51,114 nt of DNA. Origin: an uncultured Bacteroidaceae bacterium. GTDB taxonomy: Bacteria > Bacteroidota > Bacteroidia > Bacteroidales > Bacteroidaceae. The stretch lies in the NCBI GenBank assembly GCA_905234605.1, contig CAJOIE010000018.1, forward strand, positions 1 through 51,114, read 5' to 3'. The notes beneath the pieces are model-generated. The model was not told where the DNA came from and searched no databases. It saw nothing but the letters and a program-made list of their open reading frames with translations. Both the position numbers and the translations under genes were made by a program. Position 1 is the first letter of the stretch. Each line of letters begins with the position of its first letter. This document shows positions 25,277-34,345 of this stretch, in pieces.

Positions 25277-26488
25277 ATGACATACCAACCCGCACCAAAA
25301 GGCACACACCAGCAGAGGACGTGGACGCTGGGCATGGCCGACAGAGGTCTCACACGGCAGGGATGCCCCAGGCAGAGCTGTCAGCTCAACGTGTTTGACT
25401 ATCTGGCCGACATCCCAGGCAACGCGACTACCACCGACCTCGTAGAGGTGCAGTTCAAGAATACACGCAAGGGTTACTATCAGAATGCCTACAACCTGCC
25501 GCTTGAGAAGGGCGACATCGTAGCCGTCGAGGCATCGCCAGGTCACGACATAGGCACCGTGACACTAACGGGCAAGCTCGTGCTCGCACAGATGAAGCGT
25601 TCCGCCGTGCGCAATGCCGACGAAGTGCGGCGCGTATACCGCAAGGCGCGGCCGCTCGACATGGAGAAGTATGAGGAGGCCAAGGCGCGTGAGCACGACA
25701 CCATGATACGTGCCCGCCAGATAGCCAAGGACCTCGGCCTCGACATGAAGATAGGCGACGTGGAGTATCAGGGCGACGGTCAGAAAGCCATCTTCTACTA
25801 TATCGCCGACGGGCGTGTGGACTTCCGCCAGCTCATCAGGGTGCTTGCCGATGCCTTCCACGTCCGCATCGAGATGCGGCAGATAGGCGCGCGGCAGGAA
25901 GCCGGACGCATCGGTGGCTTCGGGCCGTGCGGCCGTGAGCTGTGCTGCACCACGTGGATGAAGAACTTCGTCAGCGTGTCGACGACAGCGGCACGCTATC
26001 AGGACCTCTCGCTCAACCCACAGAAACTGGCCGGCCAGTGTGCCAAGCTCAAGTGCTGCATGAACTATGAGGTCGACCAGTATGTCGAGGCATCGCGGCG
26101 TCTGCCCTCGCGCGAGGTGACGCTCACCACGGCCGACGGCGAATACTTCTTCTTCAAGGCCGACATCCTCGCCGGCACGGTGACCTATTCCACCGACAGG
26201 CGCATAGCTGCCAACCTCGTCACTGTCTCGGCACAGAGAGCTCTCGATGTCATTGCCATGAACCGGCGCGGCGAGAAGCCCGACGCCCTCGACGACAGCG
26301 TGCGCACGCAGCCGGCCGGACCCGTGGACCTTGCCACGCAGGACGACCTCACACGCTTCGACCAGGCCAGGAAGCGGAAGAAGAAGCACAAGAAGAAGCC
26401 ACAGTCCGCCTCCGCGCCGCAAGACCAGCAGCCACGCCGCCAGCACGAACAGCAAGGACCCTCAGCGAATGCGTCCCGCCAGTCATAG
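25277..26488 (+). CDS. ricT: PSP1-domain protein, RicT/YaaT type
   Basis: 403 residues. RicT proteins are cytosolic factors; in Bacillus RicT is part of the Fe-S-containing Y-complex that promotes RNase Y-dependent mRNA maturation. The cysteine-rich core GPCGRELCC followed by CAKLKCCMNYE is typical and probably binds a 4Fe-4S cluster. The N-terminal CPRQSC may also take part. The PSP1 domain spans roughly residues 40-290. The C-terminal tail from about 355 is Lys/Arg/Gln-rich (RKRKKKHKKK) and probably disordered, possibly RNA-binding. The start at 25277 is chosen because longer in-frame options lie inside holB. gldH overlaps its last 20 bp. Confidence 0.92.
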   Translation: MTYQPAPKGTHQQRTWTLGMADRGLTRQGCPRQSCQLNVFDYLADIPGNATTTDLVEVQFKNTRKGYYQNAYNLPLEKGDIVAVEASPGHDIGTVTLTGKLVLAQMKRSAVRNADEVRRVYRKARPLDMEKYEEAKAREHDTMIRARQIAKDLGLDMKIGDVEYQGDGQKAIFYYIADGRVDFRQLIRVLADAFHVRIEMRQIGARQEAGRIGGFGPCGRELCCTTWMKNFVSVSTTAARYQDLSLNPQKLAGQCAKLKCCMNYEVDQYVEASRRLPSREVTLTTADGEYFFFKADILAGTVTYSTDRRIAANLVTVSAQRALDVIAMNRRGEKPDALDDSVRTQPAGPVDLATQDDLTRFDQARKRKKKHKKKPQSASAPQDQQPRRQHEQQGPSANASRQS

Positions 26489-26984
26489 CATAAGCATGGC
26501 CGCCTGCACCTGTGGGCTCGTCGTCGCGCTGGCCGTCGCGCTGGTCATGGCTGCCTGCCGTCCGCAGGAGCCGTTCAGCGAGTATCAGGCCGTTGATGCC
26601 CATGGCTGGAGCTCCACCGACACCCTCCGGTTCGACCTGCCACGGCAAGAGCTGCCGGCAGCCTACGGCGTAATGCTTGGGGTGCGTCACACAGAGGCCT
26701 ACCCATATACCGAGCTCTGGGTGGCACTGGAGCAACGCACGGCAGGTCGTCATGGCACCACCGCCCGTCGCGACACCATACACCTGCTTCTGGCCAACGC
26801 GGCGGGGCAGTGGCTCACGCCTCACCCCACGCTGCACACCTGCGAGCAGCCGGCAGCAACGATACGCCTCACCCCCGACTCGGCCGTGCAGCTATTGGTA
26901 TACCATCTCATGCCGCGGCAGCTTCTTGAAGGAATTACCGACATTGGTCTCACGCTAACACCCGCCCATCAGCATCAACCATGA
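26469..26984 (+). CDS. gldH: Gliding-motility lipoprotein GldH
   Basis: 171 residues from 26469; an alternative ATG at 26496 gives 162. The signal (TCGLVVALAVALVMAAC) ends in a lipobox. GldH was described in gliding Flavobacterium but is also kept in non-gliding Bacteroidales, where its role is not settled. The mature part has the family's beta-rich pattern WSSTDTLRFDLP and ends with DIGLTLTP. The position right after ricT supports the call. The gene overlaps ricT by 20 bp and the next gene by 4 bp (ATGA). Confidence 0.82.
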   Translation: MRPASHSISMAACTCGLVVALAVALVMAACRPQEPFSEYQAVDAHGWSSTDTLRFDLPRQELPAAYGVMLGVRHTEAYPYTELWVALEQRTAGRHGTTARRDTIHLLLANAAGQWLTPHPTLHTCEQPAATIRLTPDSAVQLLVYHLMPRQLLEGITDIGLTLTPAHQHQP

Positions 26985-27304
26985 ACGCCATAGTCCGACA
27001 TGCAGCTCCGTTGCTCATGGCTATCCTCTTTGCCATAGCACCCGCAGTGGCTGCCACAGCCTTCGACGACGACAGCCGTGCCCGCCGCCATAGCTCACGC
27101 CTTGAGAGAGCCGAGCGTCGGCGGCAGAGATATGAGCAACGTCTCGAGGTGGAGCAGATACGCCGTGAGGCACGTGAGCTGAAACGCCAGGTGAAGCGCA
27201 TGCGCCAGGAGGCACGTGAGCAGAAAGCTGCCGACCGCCAGGCCGCCCGCGACGCCAAGGCCGCCCGCAAGGCACGTAAGAAAGCACGGCGTGCACAGCA
27301 GTGA
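26981..27304 (+). CDS. Small secreted, highly basic coiled-coil protein
   Basis: 107 residues. The signal peptide (PLLMAILFAIAPAVAATA) is followed by one continuous charged helix, very rich in Arg, Lys, Glu and Ala and without any hydrophobic core motif. It starts inside the gldH stop codon (ATGA), implying translational coupling. No family is recognised. Low-complexity sequence makes any homology claim unsafe. A periplasmic, nucleic-acid- or envelope-binding role is conceivable but unsupported. Confidence 0.65.
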   Translation: MNAIVRHAAPLLMAILFAIAPAVAATAFDDDSRARRHSSRLERAERRRQRYEQRLEVEQIRREARELKRQVKRMRQEAREQKAADRQAARDAKAARKARKKARRAQQ

Positions 27305-27347
27305 CCGCGCCACGCCTCCATCCACACCAACCATCACGCCGACCACT

Positions 27348-28277
27348 ATGAACATCAGCACGCAAACCATGCTCACCGACGTGGCAGCGCAGCTGTCACA
27401 CCCCGACTCGCTGCAAGGGCTCTTCCATGAGCACCGCGACGGCGACCCCTTGCCATCACAGCCCGAACTGGCCAAGGCCATGGACCTGTGCCGCAGCATG
27501 CTCTTCCCTGGCTTCTATGGCAAGAGCACCGTCAACACGCACAACCTCATCTACCACATGGGCGTGGCCATGGAGCGCCTGTATTGCATCATGTGCGAGC
27601 AGATACAGGCCGGTCTGTGCTTTGCCGCAGGCTGGAGCGAGGTGGAGGCCTATGGGCAGACATACGCCTCGGCACAGGAGCAGCGCAAGCGCAAGGCCGC
27701 CCAGCTGGCCCGTGCCTTCCTGCAACGCTTGCCGGCATTGCGCCAGACCCTGGCCACCGACGTTGAGGCAGCCTACTTCGGCGACCCTGCCGCCGAGTCG
27801 TTTGGTGAGGTCATCTCGTGCTACCCCGTCATCAAGGCACTCACCAACTACCGTGTGGCCCACGAGCTCGTGATGCTCGACGTGCCCCTCATCCCACGCA
27901 TCATCACCGAGATGGCGCACTCCGAGACGGGCATCGACATACACCCCAATGCCACCATCGGCGACCATTTCACCATCGACCACGGCACAGGCGTCGTGAT
28001 AGGTGCCACATGCATCATTGGCTCACACGTCAAGCTCTACCAGGGTGTCACCCTCGGTGCCAAGAGTTTCCCCACCGACGACTCCGGCAACCCCATCAAG
28101 GGCATACCGCGCCATCCCATCCTCGAGGACTGTGTCATAGTCTACGCCAACAGCACCATCCTCGGCCGCATCACCATAGGCCACGATGCCGTCATCGGCG
28201 GCAACATCTGGGTCACTGAGGACGTGGCTCCAGGCACGCGCATCATTCAGCATAAGGCCTCCCATCCCAGAGGGTAG
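27348..28277 (+). CDS. cysE: Serine O-acetyltransferase
   Basis: Acetylates L-serine with acetyl-CoA to O-acetylserine, the first step of cysteine synthesis. It has 309 residues from 27348. The N-terminal helical domain (about residues 1-200) is the long EpsC-like type. The left-handed beta-helix follows with hexapeptide repeats and the catalytic segment DIHPNATIG, then DHGTGVVIG and GVTLGAKSF. The end (IIQHK...) lacks the long regulatory tail of enteric CysE, so feedback control may differ. The gene follows the basic coiled-coil gene by 43 bp and the GH2 gene starts 35 bp later. Confidence 0.93.
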   Translation: MNISTQTMLTDVAAQLSHPDSLQGLFHEHRDGDPLPSQPELAKAMDLCRSMLFPGFYGKSTVNTHNLIYHMGVAMERLYCIMCEQIQAGLCFAAGWSEVEAYGQTYASAQEQRKRKAAQLARAFLQRLPALRQTLATDVEAAYFGDPAAESFGEVISCYPVIKALTNYRVAHELVMLDVPLIPRIITEMAHSETGIDIHPNATIGDHFTIDHGTGVVIGATCIIGSHVKLYQGVTLGAKSFPTDDSGNPIKGIPRHPILEDCVIVYANSTILGRITIGHDAVIGGNIWVTEDVAPGTRIIQHKASHPRG

Positions 28278-28312
28278 TTTTCAGCATCCACCTCCTAATA
28301 CATATATTTATA

Positions 28313-30847
28313 ATGTCCATCCGCTGTTTCCGCACATCATTGCTGATAGCATTGTGTGTTCTTCTCGCAGTCGCTGCCAATGCAGGCTCCACAGTTGCTG
28401 CACCTCGCACACGCACCGTGCTGCGCACGGGCTGGCTCTTCCATGCCGGCGACGTGGCCGGCGGCGAGCACCCCGACCTCGACGACAGCGCGTGGCGCAG
28501 CGTGTCCGTCCCCCACGACTTCCAGATTGAGCAGCCGTGGGTGGCACCCGATGCCTCCGAGCGGCCCGACAACAGCGACCCTGGAGCCAACGTGCGCAGC
28601 CGCCTCTCGCCGCGTGGCTTCAAGGAGATGGGCATAGGCTGGTATCGCCTGCACCTGCGTCCCGACGCATCATGGCAGGGTCGCCGTGTGCTCATCGACA
28701 CCGAGGGCATTCTCTACACGGGCGACGTCTATGTCAACGGACAGCTCGTGGGTTCCACCGACTATGGCTACTTAGGCTTCGATGCCGACATCACGCGCCA
28801 TCTGCGCTGGGATGCCGACAACGTCGTTGCCGTGAAGGCCGACACGCGCGCTGCCAACAACTCGCGCTGGTACACGGGTGCCGGTCTCTACCGCGATGTG
28901 AGCATCGTCGTGACCGATGCCAAGCTCCACTTCACGCGCCACCCGTTGTACATCGTGGCCACTCCGGCTCTTGCCGCCGATGGCTGTGGTGCCGACTCGG
29001 CCACCGTGGCCATAACAGCCGAGGTGGCTGTTGCCGACCGCGACATGCGGCAGATGCGCATGGACATACGCCTGCTTGATGCCGACGGCAATGTGGTGGC
29101 CACGCAGACAACGGCACAGACTGTGCGCGGCAACCAGCGCACACGTGAGTATGCCGCTCCTGTCATCACGATAGACAAACCGCGCCTGTGGGATGTCGAC
29201 GACCCATATCTCTACACCGCTGTGGTCACCGTTCATCGGGCCGACGGCAGCGTGGCCGACAGCGTCAGCGCGCGCTTCGGCATACGCCAGCTCGACTTCT
29301 CGCCGGCCTTCGGCCTGAAGCTCAACGGCCGCAAGGTGCTGCTCAAGGGCATTGCCAACCACCACACCCTCGGTGCACTCGGTGCCGCCGCCTATCCGCG
29401 TGCCATCGAGAAGCGGCTGCGCTTGCTCAAGGACTACGGCTTCAACCACATACGCACATCCCACAACCCTTACTCCGAGAGCCTGCTCGACCTGTGCGAC
29501 GAGCTCGGCATCCTTGTGGTGGATGAGCTCTACGACAAGTGGCTCACCCAGTACACCGGCGGTCGCCGTCCGTGGACCGAGCTGTGGCAGCACGACATTC
29601 CCGAGTGGATATGCCGCGACCGCAACCACCCCTCGGTCGTGCTCTGGAGCCTGGGCAACGAGTTGCAGACCTACTGGAACATCCCCTTTGCCGACTGGGG
29701 TGTCACGCCCTACCGTATGCAGAAGCAGCTCCTGCGCCGCTACGATGACACACGCCTCATCACCGTGGCCATGCATCCGCGCGGCCGCTCCCTTGAGACC
29801 GACTCGCTGCCGGCACCGCTCGTGATGGAGACCGACATTGCCGCCTACAACTACCGCTACATGTACTTCCCTGGCGACGGCCGCCGTTTCCCGTGGATGA
29901 TGTTCTACCAGAGCGAGGCCACCACGGCCGCCATGGGTCCCAACTTCTACGAGATGGACCTTGACCGTGTGATAGGTCTGGCCTACTGGGGAGCCATCGA
30001 CTATCTTGGCGAGAGTCAGGGCTGGCCCGCCAAGGGCTGGGCGCAGGGAGTGTTCTACATCGACCTCACGCCCAAGCCCAATGCCTATTTGGCGCGCAGC
30101 ATCTTCCGCGATGACGAGGCGGTGGTGCACATGTGCTTCCAGGAGGAGGCGCGCGACATAGAGTGGAACGGAGTCAGCCAGCGCATACGCCGTCTCACCG
30201 ACCATTGGACACGCCGCGACGGCGACCGTGTGCCCCTCACCGTCTACACCAACGCCGACGAGGTGGAGGTGCTCGTCAACGGGCGTAGCCTGGGCCGCAA
30301 GGTCAACGACAAAGGCAACCCCAAGACCCGCAACCAGGTGCGCTGGGAGCCTGTGGAGTATGAGGCAGGTTACATCGAGGCCATAGCACGCACCGACGGT
30401 CGCATTGTGGCACGCCACCGCGTGGCGACGGCGGGGCCGGCCGTGGCCCTGCGCCTGCGCTCCGACCTGCCGGCGCAGCTGCCGGCCACGAAGGGTGGCA
30501 AGGGCAAGGCTCAGGCCGCCACCCAGGCTTCAGCTCAGGGCACTGCCTGCTGGCATGCCGACGGCATCGACTTGCAGCACATCACGGTGGAGGCTGTCGA
30601 CAAGCATGGGCGTGTCGTGCCAACGGCCGATGCCGAGGTCGCCTTCTCCCTCGAGGGCGACGCCACGCTCGTGGCAGTGAGCTCGGCCGACCACTACAGC
30701 GACGAGCTCACATGCACCACACACCGCCGTCTCTATGAGGGCCATGCTCTGGCCATCGTGCGCGCAGGGCAGCAGCCAGGGCGCGTCACCGTCAGGGCAA
30801 CAGCCCCGGGACTCCGCGCCGCCGCACTGACACTCCAGACCTACTGA
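28313..30847 (+). CDS. Secreted glycoside hydrolase family 2 protein (beta-galactosidase-like)
   Basis: 844 residues with a signal peptide (LLIALCVLLAVAANAGS). The order is GH2 sugar-binding jelly roll (about 40-210, with SVPHDFQIE and NNSRWYTGAGLYRDV), an immunoglobulin-like domain (220-330), a TIM barrel, and C-terminal DUF4982-like and GH2 Ig-like domains. The acid/base Glu is in WSLGNELQT (residue 450) and the likely nucleophile Glu in YQSEATT (residue 535), so it should be active. Substrates in this group include galactosides and other beta-glycosides; I cannot tell which. It is 7 bp from the next secreted protein and is probably co-expressed with it. No SusC/SusD pair is in the window, so this is not a classical polysaccharide utilisation locus. 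Confidence 0.93.
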   Translation: MSIRCFRTSLLIALCVLLAVAANAGSTVAAPRTRTVLRTGWLFHAGDVAGGEHPDLDDSAWRSVSVPHDFQIEQPWVAPDASERPDNSDPGANVRSRLSPRGFKEMGIGWYRLHLRPDASWQGRRVLIDTEGILYTGDVYVNGQLVGSTDYGYLGFDADITRHLRWDADNVVAVKADTRAANNSRWYTGAGLYRDVSIVVTDAKLHFTRHPLYIVATPALAADGCGADSATVAITAEVAVADRDMRQMRMDIRLLDADGNVVATQTTAQTVRGNQRTREYAAPVITIDKPRLWDVDDPYLYTAVVTVHRADGSVADSVSARFGIRQLDFSPAFGLKLNGRKVLLKGIANHHTLGALGAAAYPRAIEKRLRLLKDYGFNHIRTSHNPYSESLLDLCDELGILVVDELYDKWLTQYTGGRRPWTELWQHDIPEWICRDRNHPSVVLWSLGNELQTYWNIPFADWGVTPYRMQKQLLRRYDDTRLITVAMHPRGRSLETDSLPAPLVMETDIAAYNYRYMYFPGDGRRFPWMMFYQSEATTAAMGPNFYEMDLDRVIGLAYWGAIDYLGESQGWPAKGWAQGVFYIDLTPKPNAYLARSIFRDDEAVVHMCFQEEARDIEWNGVSQRIRRLTDHWTRRDGDRVPLTVYTNADEVEVLVNGRSLGRKVNDKGNPKTRNQVRWEPVEYEAGYIEAIARTDGRIVARHRVATAGPAVALRLRSDLPAQLPATKGGKGKAQAATQASAQGTACWHADGIDLQHITVEAVDKHGRVVPTADAEVAFSLEGDATLVAVSSADHYSDELTCTTHRRLYEGHALAIVRAGQQPGRVTVRATAPGLRAAALTLQTY

Positions 30848-30854
30848 CCATGCC

Positions 30855-33818
30855 ATGAAGCACCTGCACGTCATGCTTGTGGCTGCCGCGCTATGCGCCG
30901 CCACGACGTCGAGGGCCGACACCGACATGACGTCGTCCCTCCAGAACCCCGACTTTGAGTCGGGATGGGCAGCGTGGGCCCACTACGGGCTCCAGACCCA
31001 GACCAACACGGCTTTCGGCCTCAAGAGCGGCACCACCTATATGGAACGGTGGAGCGCACGCGGCACCAGCGTGGGCTCGGCCCACGTCAGCCAGGTGCTC
31101 ACATCGTTGCCTGTCGGCGTCTACGTGCTCTCGGCCGTGGCGCAGAACATACAGGAGAACACACCCGCGGCCGCGCAGACCGGCGCATATCTCATTGCCG
31201 GCACGGAGCGCACGCTCATCACCACTGCCGCCACCTACGAGGTGCGCTTCACCGTCACGTCGGCATCGGCGCAGACCGTGGTGGGCCTGATGGCATCGGG
31301 AGCAACGGGCAACTACCTTGCCTTCGACAACTTCCGCCTCACCCAGGTGGCTACGGGCCTGACGGCCGCCAAGGCCGAGCTGAAGGCTGTGCTGCAAGAG
31401 GCTGTCGCTGCCTCGCAGGCCGCCGTGCAGAGCGGGTCGGCCACAGGGCGCGACGACTATGCCGCAGCCATCGAGGCCGCCGAGGCTGTGGCTGCATCGG
31501 ACAATGCCACGGCCGCCACACTACAGAAAGCCCTGGCGGCACTGCGCCATGCCGACACCGTGTATGCCTATGCTGCCGGCTCGGGCAGCAAGCCCGTGGT
31601 GACCACCGGCCAGCGCTACACGCGCGGTGCCGACGTAGCTTTCTGCCGTGCCACCTTCACGGGCAGCAACATCGTGGAGCGTGGCTTCTGCTGGAGCTCT
31701 GCCACGGCCGAACCCACGGTGGCCGACGAGCGTTCCACAGTGACGCTCAGCTACAACGGCGATGTCTACGTGCTGCCGGCCTTGCAGCCCTCCACGGCCT
31801 ACTATGTGCGCCCCTACGCCATCACCTCAACACGCGCCGTGGCCTACGGGCAGGCTCTCAAGATAGTGACCATACCCCGTGGCACCATCACCTTCTGGTA
31901 TGACAACGGAGCCGATGCCGACGCCAACACGCGCATCAGCAACGCGCTGACCGATGCCGTGGCCTACTGGAACCGCCTCACCAGCATCAGCGGCTTCGCT
32001 GTGTCGTGCTCCTACGGCTCCGGCACTCCCACGGCCGACTGCTCCTATGGCGGCTCCATGCGTGTGGGACCCAATGCGAGCTATCAGCGCACCGGCACCA
32101 TCATGCACGAGATGCTCCACGGCATAGGCGTGGGCACGTGCTCCCTGTGGTGGAACGGGGAGATGCGTTCCAACGGCGACCGTGGCGACTGGCTCGGAAC
32201 GCGTGCCACCGAGGTGATCCGCTTCTGGGACGACAGCGACACGGAGGTGCTCACGGGCGACAACACCCACCTGTGGCCCTACGGCATCAACGGCACACAC
32301 GAGGACACAGGCTCCAACGTGCTCTACATAATCACCTCGCTAATAGCTCAGGCACTCGGCGAGGACGGTCTGCCGCCCTACAGCGGAGCCTTCGCCACAC
32401 CGGCCTACGTGCTACAGCAGGATGATGCCGTGAAGTGCTATATCAAGACTGAGGACGAGGCTCTCGGAGGCCTCACCTCGTATCTTTGCGAAGGCACGGC
32501 ACTGAGCCTGCAGCAGCGCGTCATGGACAGCGAGACAGCCCAGGCCACCGATGCCGCCGCGTGGTATGTGCTCTTCGACCCTGCCACGCGCACCTACCGG
32601 TTCCGCAACGCACAGACCGGCCACTACCTGGCCTACAACACCTCCACCGCCACCTTCCGCGCGTCGGCCTTGGCCTCCGGCGTGCAGCTCATGCGCGGAC
32701 GCTCGCTCATCAGCGTAGGCTCAGAGCAGGTAGGCTCCTACCATATCCTGCGCCCCTCGGCAGGCACATCGCCGGCAGCACTCACGGCCACATCGCCCAC
32801 CACCGTGGGGGCTGCGTACTACGACCTGGCAGCCGCGGCATCGCAGCAGCGCTGGCTGGTGGTCACGGCCGCGCAGACAGCAGCCTTCGACGAGGCATAC
32901 CGCAAGGCGGCCCTCTCCGACCTGCAGGCCATGACAGCCTTTGCACGCACGCTGCTTGCCGTGCCCCACACGCAACTCTTCCCTGTCGACGCCACGCTCA
33001 ACGCCGCCCTCGCCGACGCCGAGACGGCTGCAGCCACCGCCGGCGGAGCAGCCATCGAGGAGCTCACGGCCGCCGTGCGCACAGAGGTCATGGACTACCT
33101 CAGCTATGTCAGAGCCTGCGACGGCTACAGCTTCGACCTCACGCCGCTGCTGGTCTCTCCTGCCTTCGACACTGGCACCTCGGGGTGGGAGGGCACCGTG
33201 CCGGCCCTCGGAGCCGGATGCGCCGAGTTCTACGAGAAGACCTTCGACATCTACCAGCAGCTGCCCGACATGCCAGCCGGCGACTATGCCCTCTGCGTGC
33301 AGGCATTCCAGCGCCCTGGCACCGCAGCCGACAGCTATGCGGCCTTCGCCGGCGGGACACCCGGCGTGTCGGCACAGCTCTACATAGGCTCTACGTCGGC
33401 ACCCATAGCCCACATAGCCCGCGACAGGCAGGCCACGGCACTCTACACCACCGACGACTGGAGCGGCGACGTGCAGTGTGCCGACGGCACCTATGTACCC
33501 AACAGCATGACAGGCTCCGCGGCCTACTTCGCCAACAGCCTCTATGCCAACACCCTCACTGCCACCACCACGGAGCGAGGCACACTGCGTCTCGGCCTGC
33601 GCTCGGCCGCCACAGGCTCATTCTACTGGACCATCTTCGACAACTTCAGCCTGCTCTACTACGGTGCCAACACGTCCGTCAGGGCCGACGCCCTCCAGGC
33701 CGTAGCTCCCGAGGCACAGCCTGCCGCAGTGACCCTCTCAGGCGTGCGCCTCGCCACACGGCAGCCACAGCGTCCCGGCATATACATCGTGGCAGGCCGC
33801 AAGGTGGCAGTGCGCTGA
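30855..33818 (+). CDS. Large secreted HExxH metallopeptidase-like protein with T9SS-type C-terminus
   Basis: 987 residues with signal peptide MKHLHVMLVAAALCAATTSRA. A jelly-roll, carbohydrate-binding-like domain opens with NPDFESGW (about residues 33-170). A helical FIVAR-like segment and a fibronectin-like domain follow. The catalytic part has HEMLHGIGVGT at residues 418-428, a zinc-metallopeptidase motif of metzincin style. A lectin-like segment (RFRNAQTGHYLAYNTST) comes next. A second jelly roll begins near residue 770 (SPAFDTGTSGWEG). The C-terminus ends RPGIYIVAGRKVAVR, sorting-type. It lies 7 bp after the GH2 gene. Together they could strip glycans and cut the protein of a glycoprotein such as mucin; that is inference. 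The peptidase family is not assigned. Confidence 0.82.
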   Translation: MKHLHVMLVAAALCAATTSRADTDMTSSLQNPDFESGWAAWAHYGLQTQTNTAFGLKSGTTYMERWSARGTSVGSAHVSQVLTSLPVGVYVLSAVAQNIQENTPAAAQTGAYLIAGTERTLITTAATYEVRFTVTSASAQTVVGLMASGATGNYLAFDNFRLTQVATGLTAAKAELKAVLQEAVAASQAAVQSGSATGRDDYAAAIEAAEAVAASDNATAATLQKALAALRHADTVYAYAAGSGSKPVVTTGQRYTRGADVAFCRATFTGSNIVERGFCWSSATAEPTVADERSTVTLSYNGDVYVLPALQPSTAYYVRPYAITSTRAVAYGQALKIVTIPRGTITFWYDNGADADANTRISNALTDAVAYWNRLTSISGFAVSCSYGSGTPTADCSYGGSMRVGPNASYQRTGTIMHEMLHGIGVGTCSLWWNGEMRSNGDRGDWLGTRATEVIRFWDDSDTEVLTGDNTHLWPYGINGTHEDTGSNVLYIITSLIAQALGEDGLPPYSGAFATPAYVLQQDDAVKCYIKTEDEALGGLTSYLCEGTALSLQQRVMDSETAQATDAAAWYVLFDPATRTYRFRNAQTGHYLAYNTSTATFRASALASGVQLMRGRSLISVGSEQVGSYHILRPSAGTSPAALTATSPTTVGAAYYDLAAAASQQRWLVVTAAQTAAFDEAYRKAALSDLQAMTAFARTLLAVPHTQLFPVDATLNAALADAETAAATAGGAAIEELTAAVRTEVMDYLSYVRACDGYSFDLTPLLVSPAFDTGTSGWEGTVPALGAGCAEFYEKTFDIYQQLPDMPAGDYALCVQAFQRPGTAADSYAAFAGGTPGVSAQLYIGSTSAPIAHIARDRQATALYTTDDWSGDVQCADGTYVPNSMTGSAAYFANSLYANTLTATTTERGTLRLGLRSAATGSFYWTIFDNFSLLYYGANTSVRADALQAVAPEAQPAAVTLSGVRLATRQPQRPGIYIVAGRKVAVR

Positions 33819-33867
33819 CAGCCTCCTGCGACACACCGCCGACACCACCTGCCGGCAGCGGCACGAC

Positions 33868-33947
33868 ACCCTGCACCCTCATACCCGCATACCCTGCACC
33901 CTCATCCCCACAGACCCTGCACGGTCATGGCGATGAGGGTGCACCCT
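33868..33947. repeat. CCCTGCAC-type repeat, copy 3: three 23-bp tandem units plus inverted arm
   Basis: Units starting ACCCTGCAC occur at 33868, 33891 and 33914, exactly 23 bp apart; the first two differ at few positions. The second unit's TGCACCCTCATC (33895-33906) is perfectly complementary to GATGAGGGTGCA (33932-33943), so the array also folds into a hairpin. It lies in the gap 33819-34030 between a secreted-protein gene and the tRNA-Met promoter. No gene is seen there. Confidence 0.85.
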
Positions 33948-34030
33948 GTATGGACGGCAGTGTGCGTGCCGCCGGTGCAGCTCCTGCACGCGTCCGCGAT
34001 GGACACAGCACAGAAAAACATGGGCAAAAG

Positions 34031-34061
34031 TTTGCCAATACGGCAGAATGTGCTACTTTTG
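34031..34061 (+). promoter_or_regulatory. Promoter of tRNA-Met (and possibly metG)
   Basis: A full consensus: TTTG (34031-34034), 19-bp spacer, TACTTTTG (34054-34061). It leaves a leader of about 55 nt before the tRNA. Confidence 0.85.
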
Positions 34062-34122
34062 CACCCACGTTGAAGCAACGCGGCACGCAAGCCCCTGGCT
34101 CTGGCGCGGCTGCACGGCGCAC

Positions 34123-34196
34123 GGCGGGATAGCTCAGCTGGTTAGAGCGCATGATTCATAATCATGAGGTCATGGGTTCAATCCCCATTCCCGCTA
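34123..34196 (+). tRNA. tRNA with CAU anticodon (elongator Met, or Ile2 if lysidine-modified)
   Basis: Acceptor stem GGCGGGA / TCCCGCT (first pair G-U), D arm AGCTCAGCTGG, anticodon arm CATGA-TTCATAA-TCATG with anticodon CAT, T arm ATGGG-TTCAATC-CCCAT and discriminator A at 34196. No CCA is encoded. It lacks the three G-C pairs of initiator anticodon stems, so it is not the initiator. It lies 149 bp upstream of metG with a terminator-like hairpin between. Confidence 0.92.
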
Positions 34197-34266
34197 CACT
34201 CTTTCTGGTAGTTGTGAAACTACATGTTATCATCATTTGTATTTCTGTTTTTGTTTGACACAAGTG

Positions 34267-34300
34267 AGGGGCTGTCGTGAGATAGCCCCTTACTATTTTA
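34267..34300 (+). terminator. Rho-independent terminator between tRNA-Met and metG
   Basis: 10-bp stem AGGGGCTGTC (34267-34276) / GATAGCCCCT (34281-34290), one G-U pair, closed by a GNRA-type loop GTGA and followed by TACTATTTTA. It lies 46 bp before the metG start, so it could also act as an attenuator for metG if the tRNA promoter reads through. Confidence 0.75.
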
Positions 34301-34345
34301 GACACACAGGCAACCGACAGTAACCACCAAACCATACACTTCCAC

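Noticed and set aside
28313..33818. Polysaccharide utilisation locus
   Set aside because: There is a GH2 enzyme and a binding-type secreted protein, but no SusC/SusD pair or matching hybrid regulator nearby.
34197..34345. T-box riboswitch upstream of metG
   Set aside because: No T-box sequence or specifier-loop architecture is visible, and T-boxes are not expected in Bacteroidetes. The hairpin is explained as a terminator.
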